Assembly (NCBI GenBank): GCA_020638995.1
Contig: JACKHM010000001.1
Location: 3,348,001-3,412,000 of the forward strand
DNA: 64,000 bases
Source of the DNA: Planctomycetaceae bacterium
GTDB lineage: Bacteria; Planctomycetota; Planctomycetia; Pirellulales; Pirellulaceae
Direction: 5' to 3'
In this document: piece by piece, positions 27,672 to 36,742 of the stretch
How positions within the stretch are numbered: position 1 is the stretch's first letter
Layout of the letters: each line of letters begins with the position of its first letter
Notes under the pieces: generated by a model
Database searches by the model: none
What the model was told of the DNA's origin: nothing
Seen by the model: only the letters and a program-made list of their open reading frames with translations
Made by a program: the position numbers and the translations under genes

Positions 27672-28559
27672 CTATTTGCTCGGCTTATCGAGAAAGCCAC
27701 GACTTTGCATCCACTGTTCGCAGCGTTGTGGCCAGGTTGACGCGGGATGATCGGAGGGTCGTAAGCCGAACCCGTGGCCACCGCTCGCGAATACATGCAG
27801 CTCGGCAGGCACATTAACCTTCTTCAACGCCAAATACATTCCAATGCTATTCTCAGCACCGATGCGATCGTCGCCCGCGTGGGCAAAAAATGTTTGCGGT
27901 GTTTCCGAGGTTACGCGAATCTCCGGAGCCAGCCCCTCTCCTTCCACTAAGTACGCCGGATATACGAGTACCGCGAAGTTCGGACGACAGCTCTCTTGAT
28001 CGACCTTGTCGATCGCTTCGTAATGTCGTTTGTCATAATTTGTCGCTGCCGTTGCCGACAAGTGGCCCCCAGCGGAGAATCCCAGAATGCCGATTCGATT
28101 GGTATCGATACCCCATTCGTCGGCATGTGACCGCACGAGGCTCATCGCTCGCTGAGCGTCCTGCAACGGTGCGTCGTGCTTCTCCCGGTCTTTACGACGA
28201 GGCACGCGATACTTCAGCACGATCCCGGTGACGCCGATGGAATTTAGCCAATCGGCGACTTCAGTTCCCTCCAAATCCCAGGCGAGGATGCTATATCCTC
28301 CGCCGGGGCAAATCAGGACCGCAGCTCCCGTGTCCTTGTCTTTCTCCGGTCGATAGACGGTGATCGTCGGTTGCGTGACGTTCGTCAGTCGAATAATTGG
28401 ATTGCCGTCGCCTCTTGGCGGTTGGGCCTGTTCGTCACCGATGTCTCCTTGCTCACCTGGCGCTTCGTCGGGCCAGACTTTCAGAACGAGCGGCTCATCC
28501 GCCATCACAACGGATGAGAAAACAAAGAGCAGTAGACTTGTGCAATATCTCGTGTTCAT
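27672..28559 (-). CDS. secreted alpha/beta hydrolase (esterase)
   Basis: A 295-residue exported hydrolase with a signal peptide (TSLLLFVFSSVVMADEP). The oxyanion-hole segment CPGGGYSILAWDLEG, the nucleophile elbow GFSAGGH at about 160-166, and the C-terminal histidine in GGHGFGL are all visible. This matches the BD-FAE/acetyl-xylan-esterase-like group common beside planctomycete carbohydrate genes. The likely substrate is an acylated polysaccharide or oligosaccharide. It lies about 120 bases upstream of the DUF1080 gene on the same strand. Confidence 0.9.
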   Translation of the reverse strand: MNTRYCTSLLLFVFSSVVMADEPLVLKVWPDEAPGEQGDIGDEQAQPPRGDGNPIIRLTNVTQPTITVYRPEKDKDTGAAVLICPGGGYSILAWDLEGTEVADWLNSIGVTGIVLKYRVPRRKDREKHDAPLQDAQRAMSLVRSHADEWGIDTNRIGILGFSAGGHLSATAATNYDKRHYEAIDKVDQESCRPNFAVLVYPAYLVEGEGLAPEIRVTSETPQTFFAHAGDDRIGAENSIGMYLALKKVNVPAELHVFASGGHGFGLRPSDHPASTWPQRCEQWMQSRGFLDKPSK

Positions 28560-28680
28560 ACGGTGTCTCAGGTTTCAGGGAGGGGAGTCGAGTCACTCGT
28601 TATTGTCACCAAAGTATCCTCGACGACGTCAGTAAATTCAACTCGCCGTCTGCTGTCGATCTGCATCCGGATCTTTCGCC

Positions 28681-29865
28681 CTACATCAGACGAATGAAAA
28701 CTTGCGTTGCCCACGGAGAAAGCCAGCTCGTGATGTATGCCAAACCAGCCGCGAAGACGGTTCCCACGGTCAGCACACTGACGATTTCCGTAGCGACCAA
28801 TGCCGCAATTCGCCACCGCGTTCCGCCGATCATACGAATGGTCGCCATCTCCCGGCGTCGCAACTGGACTGACAGCATGAAGACGAGCGTCATCGTGCCG
28901 AGCGTAGAAGCTACGAGCAGACAACCCGCCAGGACAACATAACGCTGCACGGTAAGTATCGTGTGCAGCAGCTCGCGCATGATGCTAACCGGGCGAACAA
29001 TCTGGGCAACTTCTTCTTCTCCAAAGTACTTCCCTTCCAGCAAAGTTGCCGACTTCGAGTCATTCGGAACTGCAATCACCGCGGTGATCGGAAATGACTG
29101 CATATCACCGTGAAAATGAAACGACGCTTCGTTTTCGGAGGTGACTTCATTGAATTGTGTCACCGTGCTATGTGTAACCGGTTTTTCATAATTGAAGCTC
29201 CCACTGCTTTCTTGTTCGGCGCTGGGCTTGAGGTTTCGATGTCCGTGACCAAGTCCTTCGATCACCCATGTGGTACGAACATCAACGAAGACAACCAGGT
29301 CATCCGGCGTACCCGTTGGTTCAAGTACGCCTACCACATGCATCTTCAAAGGGTATGTTCCGGCAAAATTGAAAACATTTTCCGGCTTCGACATAACCGT
29401 GTCGCCCGGCTTGACGCCCGCGATTTGTGCGGCTCTCGCTCCCAGCACACACTCACCGAGCATGTGGAACTTTCGACCGTGCTTCAAACCTAATCCTCGA
29501 AACGTGAAATACTCGAGCGATGTGCCGACGATGGGACTGTGACGCGTCTGAAATCGAATGTCGAGCGGAATCGCCCTCGCCAACTTACTGTGTCGAACTC
29601 GGTCGACCTCCGAAAAATGCAAAGGCGGTGGCGAATCAGACTCAAAGTACAACGAGCTAAGCACCAACTCCAACGGGCTTCCCTTCGCTCCGACAAGCAG
29701 CGGTGTCGCCGTGGCGCGTGATGTGATTGCCGATGCGCTCTCGCTGATAAGCGTGTTCAGAGCGACTGGCACATACACAATCAGCGTCGTTGCACAGATC
29801 AAAACAACTGCTTTGACGCGATGAAAGTTTAGGTAACACCATGCGAGATAAAATAAGTCGCTCAT
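28681..29865 (-). CDS. ABC transporter permease of the FtsX/MacB type
   Basis: A 394-residue membrane protein with an N-terminal membrane helix (about 17-40), a large periplasmic domain, and three C-terminal helices, the FtsX/LolC layout. The last part has VLAGCLLVASTLGTMTLVFM and REMATIRMIGGTRWRI, the usual signature before the third helix. Its start overlaps the stop of the ATPase gene (ATGA), so the two subunits are translationally coupled. Relatives act by mechanotransmission, moving lipoproteins or hydrophobic compounds, without needing a third component. The substrate is unknown. Confidence 0.87.
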   Translation of the reverse strand: MSDLFYLAWCYLNFHRVKAVVLICATTLIVYVPVALNTLISESASAITSRATATPLLVGAKGSPLELVLSSLYFESDSPPPLHFSEVDRVRHSKLARAIPLDIRFQTRHSPIVGTSLEYFTFRGLGLKHGRKFHMLGECVLGARAAQIAGVKPGDTVMSKPENVFNFAGTYPLKMHVVGVLEPTGTPDDLVVFVDVRTTWVIEGLGHGHRNLKPSAEQESSGSFNYEKPVTHSTVTQFNEVTSENEASFHFHGDMQSFPITAVIAVPNDSKSATLLEGKYFGEEEVAQIVRPVSIMRELLHTILTVQRYVVLAGCLLVASTLGTMTLVFMLSVQLRRREMATIRMIGGTRWRIAALVATEIVSVLTVGTVFAAGLAYITSWLSPWATQVFIRLM

Positions 29866-30536
29866 CGTGTCTCCCGACGAGACGCATGAAACTGTTTGCA
29901 GTCGATCGCGTCGTCAAAGCGCGATAGGAGCTGGTGGTCATGTGTGACAGCCAACAGTGTAGTGCCATGTTGATTTGCATAGTCGAACAGAATATCCAAC
30001 ACCTGATCTTTGTTCACCGGATCGAGATTACCCGTCGGCTCGTCGCAAAGCAGAACAGGTGGTTCAAGCAGAAGTGCGCGACAGATTGCTACACGCTGCC
30101 GCTCCCCTTGCGACAACTTGCCAACGAGTTGTTTGAGTTGGTCGGTGAGTCCGACCTGGCGCGCGAGTTCTGCGGCTCGTTCGCGATGTTTTCGTTGAAG
30201 TCGGATGGCGGAAGTAATACGGCAGGGCAAGAGGATATTGTCCAAAACGGTCAGATGTTCGATCAATTCAAACTCTTGAAACACAAGTCCAATGTTTTGC
30301 AATCGAAAGGCACGGCGCGCGGCATCCGACAGCGACGAAATCACGACGTTGTTGACTGACACGCGCCCACGACGAACACACAGAATTCCTGCAATCAGGT
30401 TTAGCAAGGTCGTTTTGCCGCTTCCGCTGGGCGCAATCATCGCCAATCTCATTCCGCGCTCTACGCTCCATTGCGGAACATACAGCCGAAATGCGCTGCG
30501 TTGATATTCGAACTCGACGTCGTTTAACTGGATCAT
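29862..30536 (-). CDS. ABC transporter ATP-binding protein (LolD/MacB type)
   Basis: A 224-residue ATPase. Walker A is APSGSGKTTLL, the signature is KLSQGERQRVAI, Walker B is VLLCDEPTGNLD, and the H loop is AVTHDHQL. Length and text fit the LolD/MacB group that partners with FtsX-type permeases, here encoded immediately downstream with a four-base overlap. Confidence 0.93.
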   Translation of the reverse strand: MIQLNDVEFEYQRSAFRLYVPQWSVERGMRLAMIAPSGSGKTTLLNLIAGILCVRRGRVSVNNVVISSLSDAARRAFRLQNIGLVFQEFELIEHLTVLDNILLPCRITSAIRLQRKHRERAAELARQVGLTDQLKQLVGKLSQGERQRVAICRALLLEPPVLLCDEPTGNLDPVNKDQVLDILFDYANQHGTTLLAVTHDHQLLSRFDDAIDCKQFHASRRETR

Positions 30537-30776
30537 TTTTCACGGGAAGCACAGGTCGCGGGCACAAGCGTGACGAAGCCGTCAACTTTCGGGGTGAACG
30601 GCGTTCATCACTAGGAAAGCGATCGCCACACTGCGCACGCGGGTGATTTCTGGTAACGCATAGTTTAGATAGTTGCGTTCGCTATGTCACAGATTAGGCG
30701 AGTGACAGGCTGGAAAATCAGCTCTGGCCAGGTGTTGCTGCGATTCGCGCAGCGAGTGTGGACCAAGAAGCACAAA

Positions 30777-30802
30777 CGGCTACCCAATTGCTCGGGCAGC
30801 CG
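30777..30802 (-). terminator. terminator-like hairpin downstream of glnII
   Basis: On the minus strand CGGCTGCCC and GGGTAGCCG pair with one mismatch around an 8-base loop, followed by TTTGTGC. It lies about 75 bases after the glutamine synthetase stop, which fits an intrinsic terminator with a weak T-tract. Confidence 0.55.
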
Positions 30803-30874
30803 CTTGCGAATCCATCTCCAGAAGGAATCGGCGCTGTATTACAGGCCTCGCGTCCTTGCGTACGATACTGTTGC

Positions 30875-31888
30875 TTAGGCGCCTGCACCCTTGACGGTGC
30901 GAACGATTTCAGCGGCAACTTTGTAAGGATCGGCGTTCGATGCAGGTCGACGATCTTCCAGCCAGCCTTTCCAGCCAGCCTGAACTGACGCGACTGGGAT
31001 GCGAATCGAGGCACCACGGTCGGAGACTCCGTAGCTGAACTGGTCGATTCGTTGCGTCTCGTGCAAGCCCGTCAATCGTTGCTCGTTGTGAGCACCATAG
31101 ACGTCAATGTGTTCTTTCACGCGTGGCAAAAACGCTTGACAGATCTTGTCATACGTTTCCTTGCTACCGCATGTGCGAAGCGTCGTGTTCGAGAAGTTGG
31201 CGTGCATGCCGGAACCGTTCCAGTCGGTGGGACCAAGCGGCTTGGGATGCCAGTTGATTGCATAACCATAGTTCTCGGCCGTCCTCTCGAGCAGGTAGCG
31301 TGCGACCCATGTCTCGTCGCCAGCTCGCTGAGCACCCTTTGCGAATGTTTGGAACTCCCACTGTCCGGCAGCTACTTCAGCGTTGATACCTTCAACATTG
31401 ATGCCAGCTTCGAGGCACAAATCGAGATGTTCTTCAATGATTGGACGTCCATATGCATTTTTCGCACCGACGGAGCAGTAGTACGGCCCCTGAGGTGCTG
31501 GATAACCTCCCGGCGGGAAACCAGGTGGCAGGTTATGCTCTGCGTCCCACAGGAAATACTCTTGCTCGAACCCGAACCAAAAATCATCATCGGGATCGTT
31601 GATCGTGGCTCGACCGTTTGATACATGAGCAGTGCCGTCTGCGTTTAGAACTTCAGTCATTACCAGAAAGGAGTTCTTTCGACCGGGATCTGGGAACAAT
31701 GCAACCGGTTTCAGCAGACAGTCGGACGAGCCACCTTCTGCTTGCTGGGTGGAACTTCCATCGAACGACCACATCGGGCAATCTTCAAGCGCGCCGCCAA
31801 AGTCTGTAACGACCTTGGTCTTCGACCGCAAAGTCTGCGTCGGCTTGTAACCATCCAGCCAGATGTACTCTAGTTTCGTCTTACTCAT
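30875..31888 (-). CDS. glnII: type II glutamine synthetase
   Basis: A 337-residue enzyme that makes glutamine from glutamate, ammonia and ATP. The length and text are those of the eukaryote-like GSII class, not the 470-residue GSI. It has the N-terminal LEYIWLDGYKPTQTLRSKTK, the catalytic GFEQEYFLWD, the ATP/glutamate-binding segment WNGSGMHANFS, and SDRGASIRIPVASV near the end. GSII lacks the adenylylation loop of GSI. The ATG at 31888 has AGGGAGAATG-type text upstream. The 450 bases upstream hold no gene and may carry nitrogen control, but I see no clear sigma-54 site. Confidence 0.92.
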   Translation of the reverse strand: MSKTKLEYIWLDGYKPTQTLRSKTKVVTDFGGALEDCPMWSFDGSSTQQAEGGSSDCLLKPVALFPDPGRKNSFLVMTEVLNADGTAHVSNGRATINDPDDDFWFGFEQEYFLWDAEHNLPPGFPPGGYPAPQGPYYCSVGAKNAYGRPIIEEHLDLCLEAGINVEGINAEVAAGQWEFQTFAKGAQRAGDETWVARYLLERTAENYGYAINWHPKPLGPTDWNGSGMHANFSNTTLRTCGSKETYDKICQAFLPRVKEHIDVYGAHNEQRLTGLHETQRIDQFSYGVSDRGASIRIPVASVQAGWKGWLEDRRPASNADPYKVAAEIVRTVKGAGA

Positions 31889-32340
31889 GTTTCTTCATTC
31901 TCCCTTAGCACTACACAATCGGTGTATCAGTTGTGAACTCGCACTAGCACGACTCAGTCATCAGGGCCCAATGGCGTTCGACCATCGGGGCTCAAGTCTA
32001 CGGGAGCGATCCATGCAACCTCCTCGCGCGAGCACATCCTGTTACTCGCCAACGCAGGGGCTGTTGAAGTCAAACGACGATGCCTTCGGCACGATCGTCA
32101 TTCACCACCAACACTTGGCAGTTACCACAGAGGCCAAGCGTTGCCGCCTACGGTTCCGCCTCATAAGCAATCAGTGTGCCAGAGACTGGAAAGGAACGAG
32201 CATGATAGGGAATTCACGCCGGAATGCAATCGTCTAGCGTTATGTTTTGACGGAGCTTGTTGGGACGAACTCCAAGCCTTGCCCAAATGACGTGCAGCAG
32301 CTGTCGACTTCTTGGGCATTGCGGCGGAGAGTAGCGGATC
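31889..32340. other. long upstream region of glnII with no recognisable gene
   Basis: About 450 bases lie between the glnII start and the end of the esterase gene. Short open frames show no recognisable content. I looked for a GG-N10-GC sigma-54 promoter on the minus strand and found no convincing one. Confidence 0.45.
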
Positions 32341-33699
32341 TCATTCCCCGGTTCCGCCTTGCCAGTTCTCAGTTTGGAATGGCGAGGCGGGCAGGCCCGC
32401 GCTATTCACCAAATTCGGATTTGCAAGTTTATGCCAGCCAAATCGGACACTCTTCGGTTCGGCGACCTCGTTCGATGAAACCAAAACCGATTTGCCATCG
32501 ATCGTAGCGGTGGCGTCGACAAATTTTCCGTCAGCGCCGGCAATTTGAAACTCCGTCAGAGGTTGCCCATCGCGCGACTTGAGTGTGTCACCTGTATGAG
32601 CGAAGTCGATTCGAATTTGCGGGCCATTGACCTGCATCGACTTAAACAGCGGTCCCGAATAAACGACGTCGCTTCGCCCGTACGACTTCGCCAACGCCCA
32701 AAGCGCCAGACGATTGCCGACATCCAGCTTGTTCCGCGGATGAATATCGCTGATGTTATCAACGAGATCCGTGGTGACCGCCATTCCAGTGTTTGGAATC
32801 TTCAGACTTGCGACCTGGGCCTCCCAGAGCGATGGCAGTTGTCCCGGTTCATAGCGTCCTGACCACGGTGCGATTTGCACAAAGTAGAAAGCCAAATCTT
32901 GCCCCCATGACGAACGCCAGCCTGTGACCAAGGCTTTCATCTTGTCGAAGTATGACAAACCATTCTTTTGCATTACGTTGGTCTCGCCCTGGTACCAAAT
33001 TGAGCCTCTGATTGCGAAGGGCTGGAGCGGGGCGATCATGCCATTGTACATGCCGCCGGACTTACCCTCGGCGATCGTCCACGGCTCAATCGGCGAACCA
33101 CCCCAAGAGCTGTTGATCAAACCAATCGGGACGTCGACTTCTTCGCTCAGCTTGAGGCCAAAGTAGTAAAGCACGGCAGAAAACGCAGGAATCGTGTCTG
33201 GAGTACATACCTTCCACTGGGCGGCTACATCGGAAGCAGGTTCAGGGGTTTGGACCTTAGGCACATGCAACAAGCGGATGTTTGGGTGGTCAGCCTGGGC
33301 AATGGCCTCCTTCGCTCCATGCGTATTAGTCAACTGCCACTCCATGTTGGACTGTCCGGAACCAACCCAGACGTCGCCGATTAAGATGTCTTCTAGCGTG
33401 AGTGTGTTCTTGCCCGAGACCGTCAAGGTGTGTGCTTTATTGTCGACGTGCATCGCTGGCAGCGTCACGCGCCATCTTCCCTCGTCATTTGCCTGAGCCG
33501 TCTCGGATTTGCCATCGAGTGTGACCGTCACTTTTTCGCCCGCGTCAGCCCAACCCCAAATCGGCAGCGGCATCTCGCGTTGGAGCACCATGTGGCTGTC
33601 GAGTACTGCAGGCAACTTGACGTCGGCGAAGGTGACGGTCAAGTCGAACGCTAACGCCGTAAGTGCAATCAAGAACATTTGCGAGAGTCGAATTCTCAT
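32341..33699 (-). CDS. secreted sialate O-acetylesterase family protein
   Basis: A 452-residue SGNH-fold esterase with a signal peptide (FLIALTALAFDLTVTFADV). The GDS-like block is VWVGSGQSNMEWQ, and the catalytic Asp/His block is ISDIHPRNKLDVGNR. Block text SSWGGSPIEPW and WYQGETNV is also present, which is diagnostic for the DUF303/SASA family. These enzymes remove acetyl groups from sialic acid or plant polysaccharides. No sialic-acid pathway gene is adjacent; a sialidase-like stump at 51.3 kb is the only possible relation in the window. Confidence 0.92.
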   Translation of the reverse strand: MRIRLSQMFLIALTALAFDLTVTFADVKLPAVLDSHMVLQREMPLPIWGWADAGEKVTVTLDGKSETAQANDEGRWRVTLPAMHVDNKAHTLTVSGKNTLTLEDILIGDVWVGSGQSNMEWQLTNTHGAKEAIAQADHPNIRLLHVPKVQTPEPASDVAAQWKVCTPDTIPAFSAVLYYFGLKLSEEVDVPIGLINSSWGGSPIEPWTIAEGKSGGMYNGMIAPLQPFAIRGSIWYQGETNVMQKNGLSYFDKMKALVTGWRSSWGQDLAFYFVQIAPWSGRYEPGQLPSLWEAQVASLKIPNTGMAVTTDLVDNISDIHPRNKLDVGNRLALWALAKSYGRSDVVYSGPLFKSMQVNGPQIRIDFAHTGDTLKSRDGQPLTEFQIAGADGKFVDATATIDGKSVLVSSNEVAEPKSVRFGWHKLANPNLVNSAGLPASPFQTENWQGGTGE

Positions 33700-33870
33700 C
33701 GTGAGGGGCCTTCAATGAAAAGAGGTGTTGTTGCGCATCCATCAGGGGGAGCTGGAAATCTTACCCTACGGTGTGGCGAATCTCCATTGTTTGTCGAACT
33801 GAAGACCCTGCCGCGCAAGAAAAAAGGTCGCCGAACATCAAATCCTCGACAACCTCTTTGCTGATGACAG

Positions 33871-33944
33871 GGTGGCGGAGGGGACTCGAACCCCCGACCC
33901 TCGGAATCACAATCCGATGCTCTAACCAACTGAGCTACAGCCAC
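33871..33944 (-). tRNA. tRNA-His (anticodon GTG)
   Basis: The minus strand gives acceptor GTGGCTG pairing with CCGCCAC (one T-C mismatch), D arm TAGCTCAGTTGGTTAGAGC, anticodon loop TTGTGAT with anticodon GTG, and T loop GGTTCGAGTCC. The base before the acceptor is G and the discriminator is C, both hallmarks of tRNA-His. Confidence 0.93.
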
Positions 33945-34082
33945 CACGATCGCAGGAACGTAGATTTTAGCCGCCTTTTTTGGGGTGGTCAACGGGCATG
34001 ATGGCTCGTCGCATCTCAGTCGCAAGACGCACGGTGAAGACTCGTTTGGGGCGTCGCTAAGGTTTCCCTTGCCATCGTGTTC

Positions 34083-35822
34083 TCAATCGCGATACTTCAG
34101 GTTCCTTCCCTCGCCTGTAATCGGTTCTAGCGTGACACGGTGGAAGCGATAGCGGCAATCGTATGCACCTAGAAACAGCGCATTCTCATTCGGAGTCTTC
34201 CAATAATCGGATAGCGAGAGTCTGGTCGCTTCGCCGGACCAGCTGATGACCGGAGCGCCATCGACTGCTACCGTAATCAGTTGCTTACGCACCGTGACGA
34301 TGACTTGAGATAAGCGATTCTGCTTGAACAGCCTTCCGATGAATGTCGAATCGTTCCCTACATTGCGTCCGTCGATATTTTCGAGAGCGGATCGCGCTTG
34401 ATCATCTCGATCAAAGTTCACCAATACAGCAAATCGATTGCCCCCAGCAAGTTGGCCGATCAGCAATCCGTTTGGAGGGTCCAACGGCTCGATGACTAAC
34501 TTCAACCGATATTCCTCCGGCGGCGAGTAGGGCAACTCAATTCTGGCGCCAAATTGTTTTGGACTCACCAGCTTGCCGGCTTCGGTCGCCCAATCTCCGC
34601 GAGTCCAGCATTCCGCGGGCGTCGCCATCGCCAGCAAGTCCACTTCGTCCGAAGGCAGTTCTGCAACGACCTCAAGTTCGGATGGTGATGCGTTCGGTGG
34701 GATAAGATCCGGCGACAGCATCAATGGCAACGGGTTCTCGCCGGGAGTGGTGCGAACTTGAAAGTATCCCCACAGTTCCGCGGTGGTTCCGTTATCAAGT
34801 TCGGCATCGATCCGATAGCTAACAGGTGTCGCTCGATCAAACGCTCCTAAAGACACCGACGCGGGTGCATCACCAGCCCATGCTTGCGGGACCTCGACCC
34901 AAGGGTTCTCGATCCCGGTCTGGAAGCGAACTCGAATCGACTTGACACGTACATCGCTGGGCCAATCGAGAGCCAAGCGAGCCTCTTCGCGCGGCTTGGG
35001 AACAGCAGGCTCTGGTATGGCGCGGAAGTGAGTAAAGAGTTCGGTTTCTTCGTCGACTTCGGTCTCGCGGGGCATCCAACCAAGTCGCGATTTTTGTTCT
35101 TTGTCCAGCCAAGACTCTGAAATCCATCCTAGATATTGAGCACCGCTCATGACTGATCCGTTACCCGGATTGGGATGTGGCAGTCCAACAGTATGGCCGC
35201 AACCTTCGTGATAGATCACACAATCCGAGCCCCGATACGGAACTCGCCAGCCATCGGCGCTCACCAGTCCCCAGCCAACTCCGCGGTTGGCAAAGTAAGT
35301 CGCCCGCGCGCCGCCAGACTTCGCGCCGGGAAAGTGCTGCCCTTGCTGGCTGACCATTCCCTCGAATACCAGACTGCCGTTTTCGGATCGCAAACGATAG
35401 AAATCTTCCAAGGGACGCCAATTGATGTCGCTTAGGACGAGCAGTATTGGATATCCCGATTGTTCGCCTTGGCCGAATCCCAACCGCCGCTCTGCTTCCG
35501 CAAGCGTCCTAAAAAAGATCGCGTCTGCATCACCCCGCCGTAGCTGCGACGTATTGGCTTCGGAGATAAGCGGTTCGGCGCATACGATGGTCGAGAGGGT
35601 TGACTGCCCTTGGAACTCGCGGGCGTGAAACAATTCGATGCGTCGTCGATAGTAGTCGATCCGTTCACGCCAATCGGGCAACGGCGTTCGATCCGACGGG
35701 ACAAAGTAGACGATTTTGACATCGATATTGCCCGTCTCATACTTGCCGTCCCAAGTTTTCGTTTGGGCCAAGAGCGGCAAGCCGAAGACGAATACAATGA
35801 CACATGCAAACGCGTATCTCAT
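34083..35822 (-). CDS. secreted metalloprotease-like protein with an unusual zinc motif
   Basis: A 579-residue protein with a signal peptide (FACVIVFVFGLPLLAQ). Residues about 205-216 read HEGCGHTVGLPH, followed by GSVMSG, which resembles a metzincin zinc site plus Met-turn. However, the first pair is spaced H-E-x-x-x-H, one residue longer than the normal HExxH, while HxxGxxH is intact. The C-terminal half (about 400-575) looks like a laminin-G or DUF1583-like beta-sandwich (LLIGQLAGGNRFAVLVNFDRDD, VTVRKQLITVAVDGAPVISW). I chose the ATG at 35822 to place the signal peptide first. The substrate is unknown and activity is uncertain. Confidence 0.78.
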   Translation of the reverse strand: MRYAFACVIVFVFGLPLLAQTKTWDGKYETGNIDVKIVYFVPSDRTPLPDWRERIDYYRRRIELFHAREFQGQSTLSTIVCAEPLISEANTSQLRRGDADAIFFRTLAEAERRLGFGQGEQSGYPILLVLSDINWRPLEDFYRLRSENGSLVFEGMVSQQGQHFPGAKSGGARATYFANRGVGWGLVSADGWRVPYRGSDCVIYHEGCGHTVGLPHPNPGNGSVMSGAQYLGWISESWLDKEQKSRLGWMPRETEVDEETELFTHFRAIPEPAVPKPREEARLALDWPSDVRVKSIRVRFQTGIENPWVEVPQAWAGDAPASVSLGAFDRATPVSYRIDAELDNGTTAELWGYFQVRTTPGENPLPLMLSPDLIPPNASPSELEVVAELPSDEVDLLAMATPAECWTRGDWATEAGKLVSPKQFGARIELPYSPPEEYRLKLVIEPLDPPNGLLIGQLAGGNRFAVLVNFDRDDQARSALENIDGRNVGNDSTFIGRLFKQNRLSQVIVTVRKQLITVAVDGAPVISWSGEATRLSLSDYWKTPNENALFLGAYDCRYRFHRVTLEPITGEGRNLKYRD

Positions 35823-36025
35823 GGCGACCTTTGGGAAAGCGGCGTTGGTGATGATGTCACTAGGATACCATGCCGAGAGGATTACGGTGATCAGCAAACG
35901 CTTGCAATTCCCAAAGGCTTGCCGCCGGGCTATCATTCGACCTTTTAGTTGCACATGGGAACGACAGCAGCGCGAAGCGATTGACTTATCTCACGCTGTC
36001 CGTCGTATGAAATTTGGAGTTCGCG

Positions 36026-36742
36026 ATGAAGTACGAAGACATGTCCAAAATGATCGACCACTCGCTCTTGAATCCAACCTTGGCCGTGAATGATCTGGAA
36101 GCGGGGATTCAGCTGGCGTTGGCATATGACGTGGCGAGCGTTTGCATCATGCCGTACTACCTGAAACGCTGCGCCGAGGCGCTCGCGGGCAGCACGGTAA
36201 TGGCATCGACGACGATCGGTTTTCCACACGGAGTGAACACGACCGAAGTAAAAGTTGCCGAAGCCAAACGGGCGCTCGCGGACGGTTGCCAGGAACTCGA
36301 TATGGTGTGCAACATTTCGAAAGTGCTGAGCGGCGATTGGGATTATGTCCGGGAGGATATCAAGGCCGTTGTCGAAGTAGCCCATGAGGCTGGCCAGAAA
36401 GTCAAAGTCATCTTCGAAAACTGCTATCTAAACGACGAGCAGAAGATTCGTCTGTGTGAGATTTGCAGCGAAGTGAGGGCGGATTGGGTTAAGACCTCCA
36501 CGGGATATAGCACTGGCGGTGCGACGCACGATGACTTGAAACTCATGCGTCAACATGCCGCAGATCACGTGCAAGTCAAAGCCGCTGGCGGCGTGCGAGA
36601 CTTTGAAGGGCTGGTCGCAGTTCGCGAATTGGGGGTGAGTCGCTGTGGTGCCAGCCGTACCAAGGACATTCTGGACGAATGCCGAAAGCGATTGGGCCTG
36701 TCACCGATTGAGGCAACTGACTCGGGTGACAACTCGTACTAA
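36026..36742 (+). CDS. deoC: deoxyribose-phosphate aldolase
   Basis: A 238-residue class I aldolase that splits 2-deoxyribose 5-phosphate into glyceraldehyde 3-phosphate and acetaldehyde in nucleoside breakdown. Family text includes MIDHSLLNPT, STTIGFPHG, ELDMVCNISKVLSGDW and VKVIFENCYL. The Schiff-base lysine lies in DWVKTSTGYSTGGAT, and the phosphate-binding KAAGGVRDF is also present. The ATG at 36026 has TTGGAG upstream, so I prefer it to the ATG at 36014. The stop overlaps the convergent HlyD gene by four bases. No other nucleoside gene is adjacent. Confidence 0.95.
   Translation: MKYEDMSKMIDHSLLNPTLAVNDLEAGIQLALAYDVASVCIMPYYLKRCAEALAGSTVMASTTIGFPHGVNTTEVKVAEAKRALADGCQELDMVCNISKVLSGDWDYVREDIKAVVEVAHEAGQKVKVIFENCYLNDEQKIRLCEICSEVRADWVKTSTGYSTGGATHDDLKLMRQHAADHVQVKAAGGVRDFEGLVAVRELGVSRCGASRTKDILDECRKRLGLSPIEATDSGDNSY

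Noticed and set aside
31889..32340. Sigma-54 promoter or riboswitch upstream of glnII
   Set aside because: No GG-N10-GC element with proper flanks and no recognisable riboswitch core was found.
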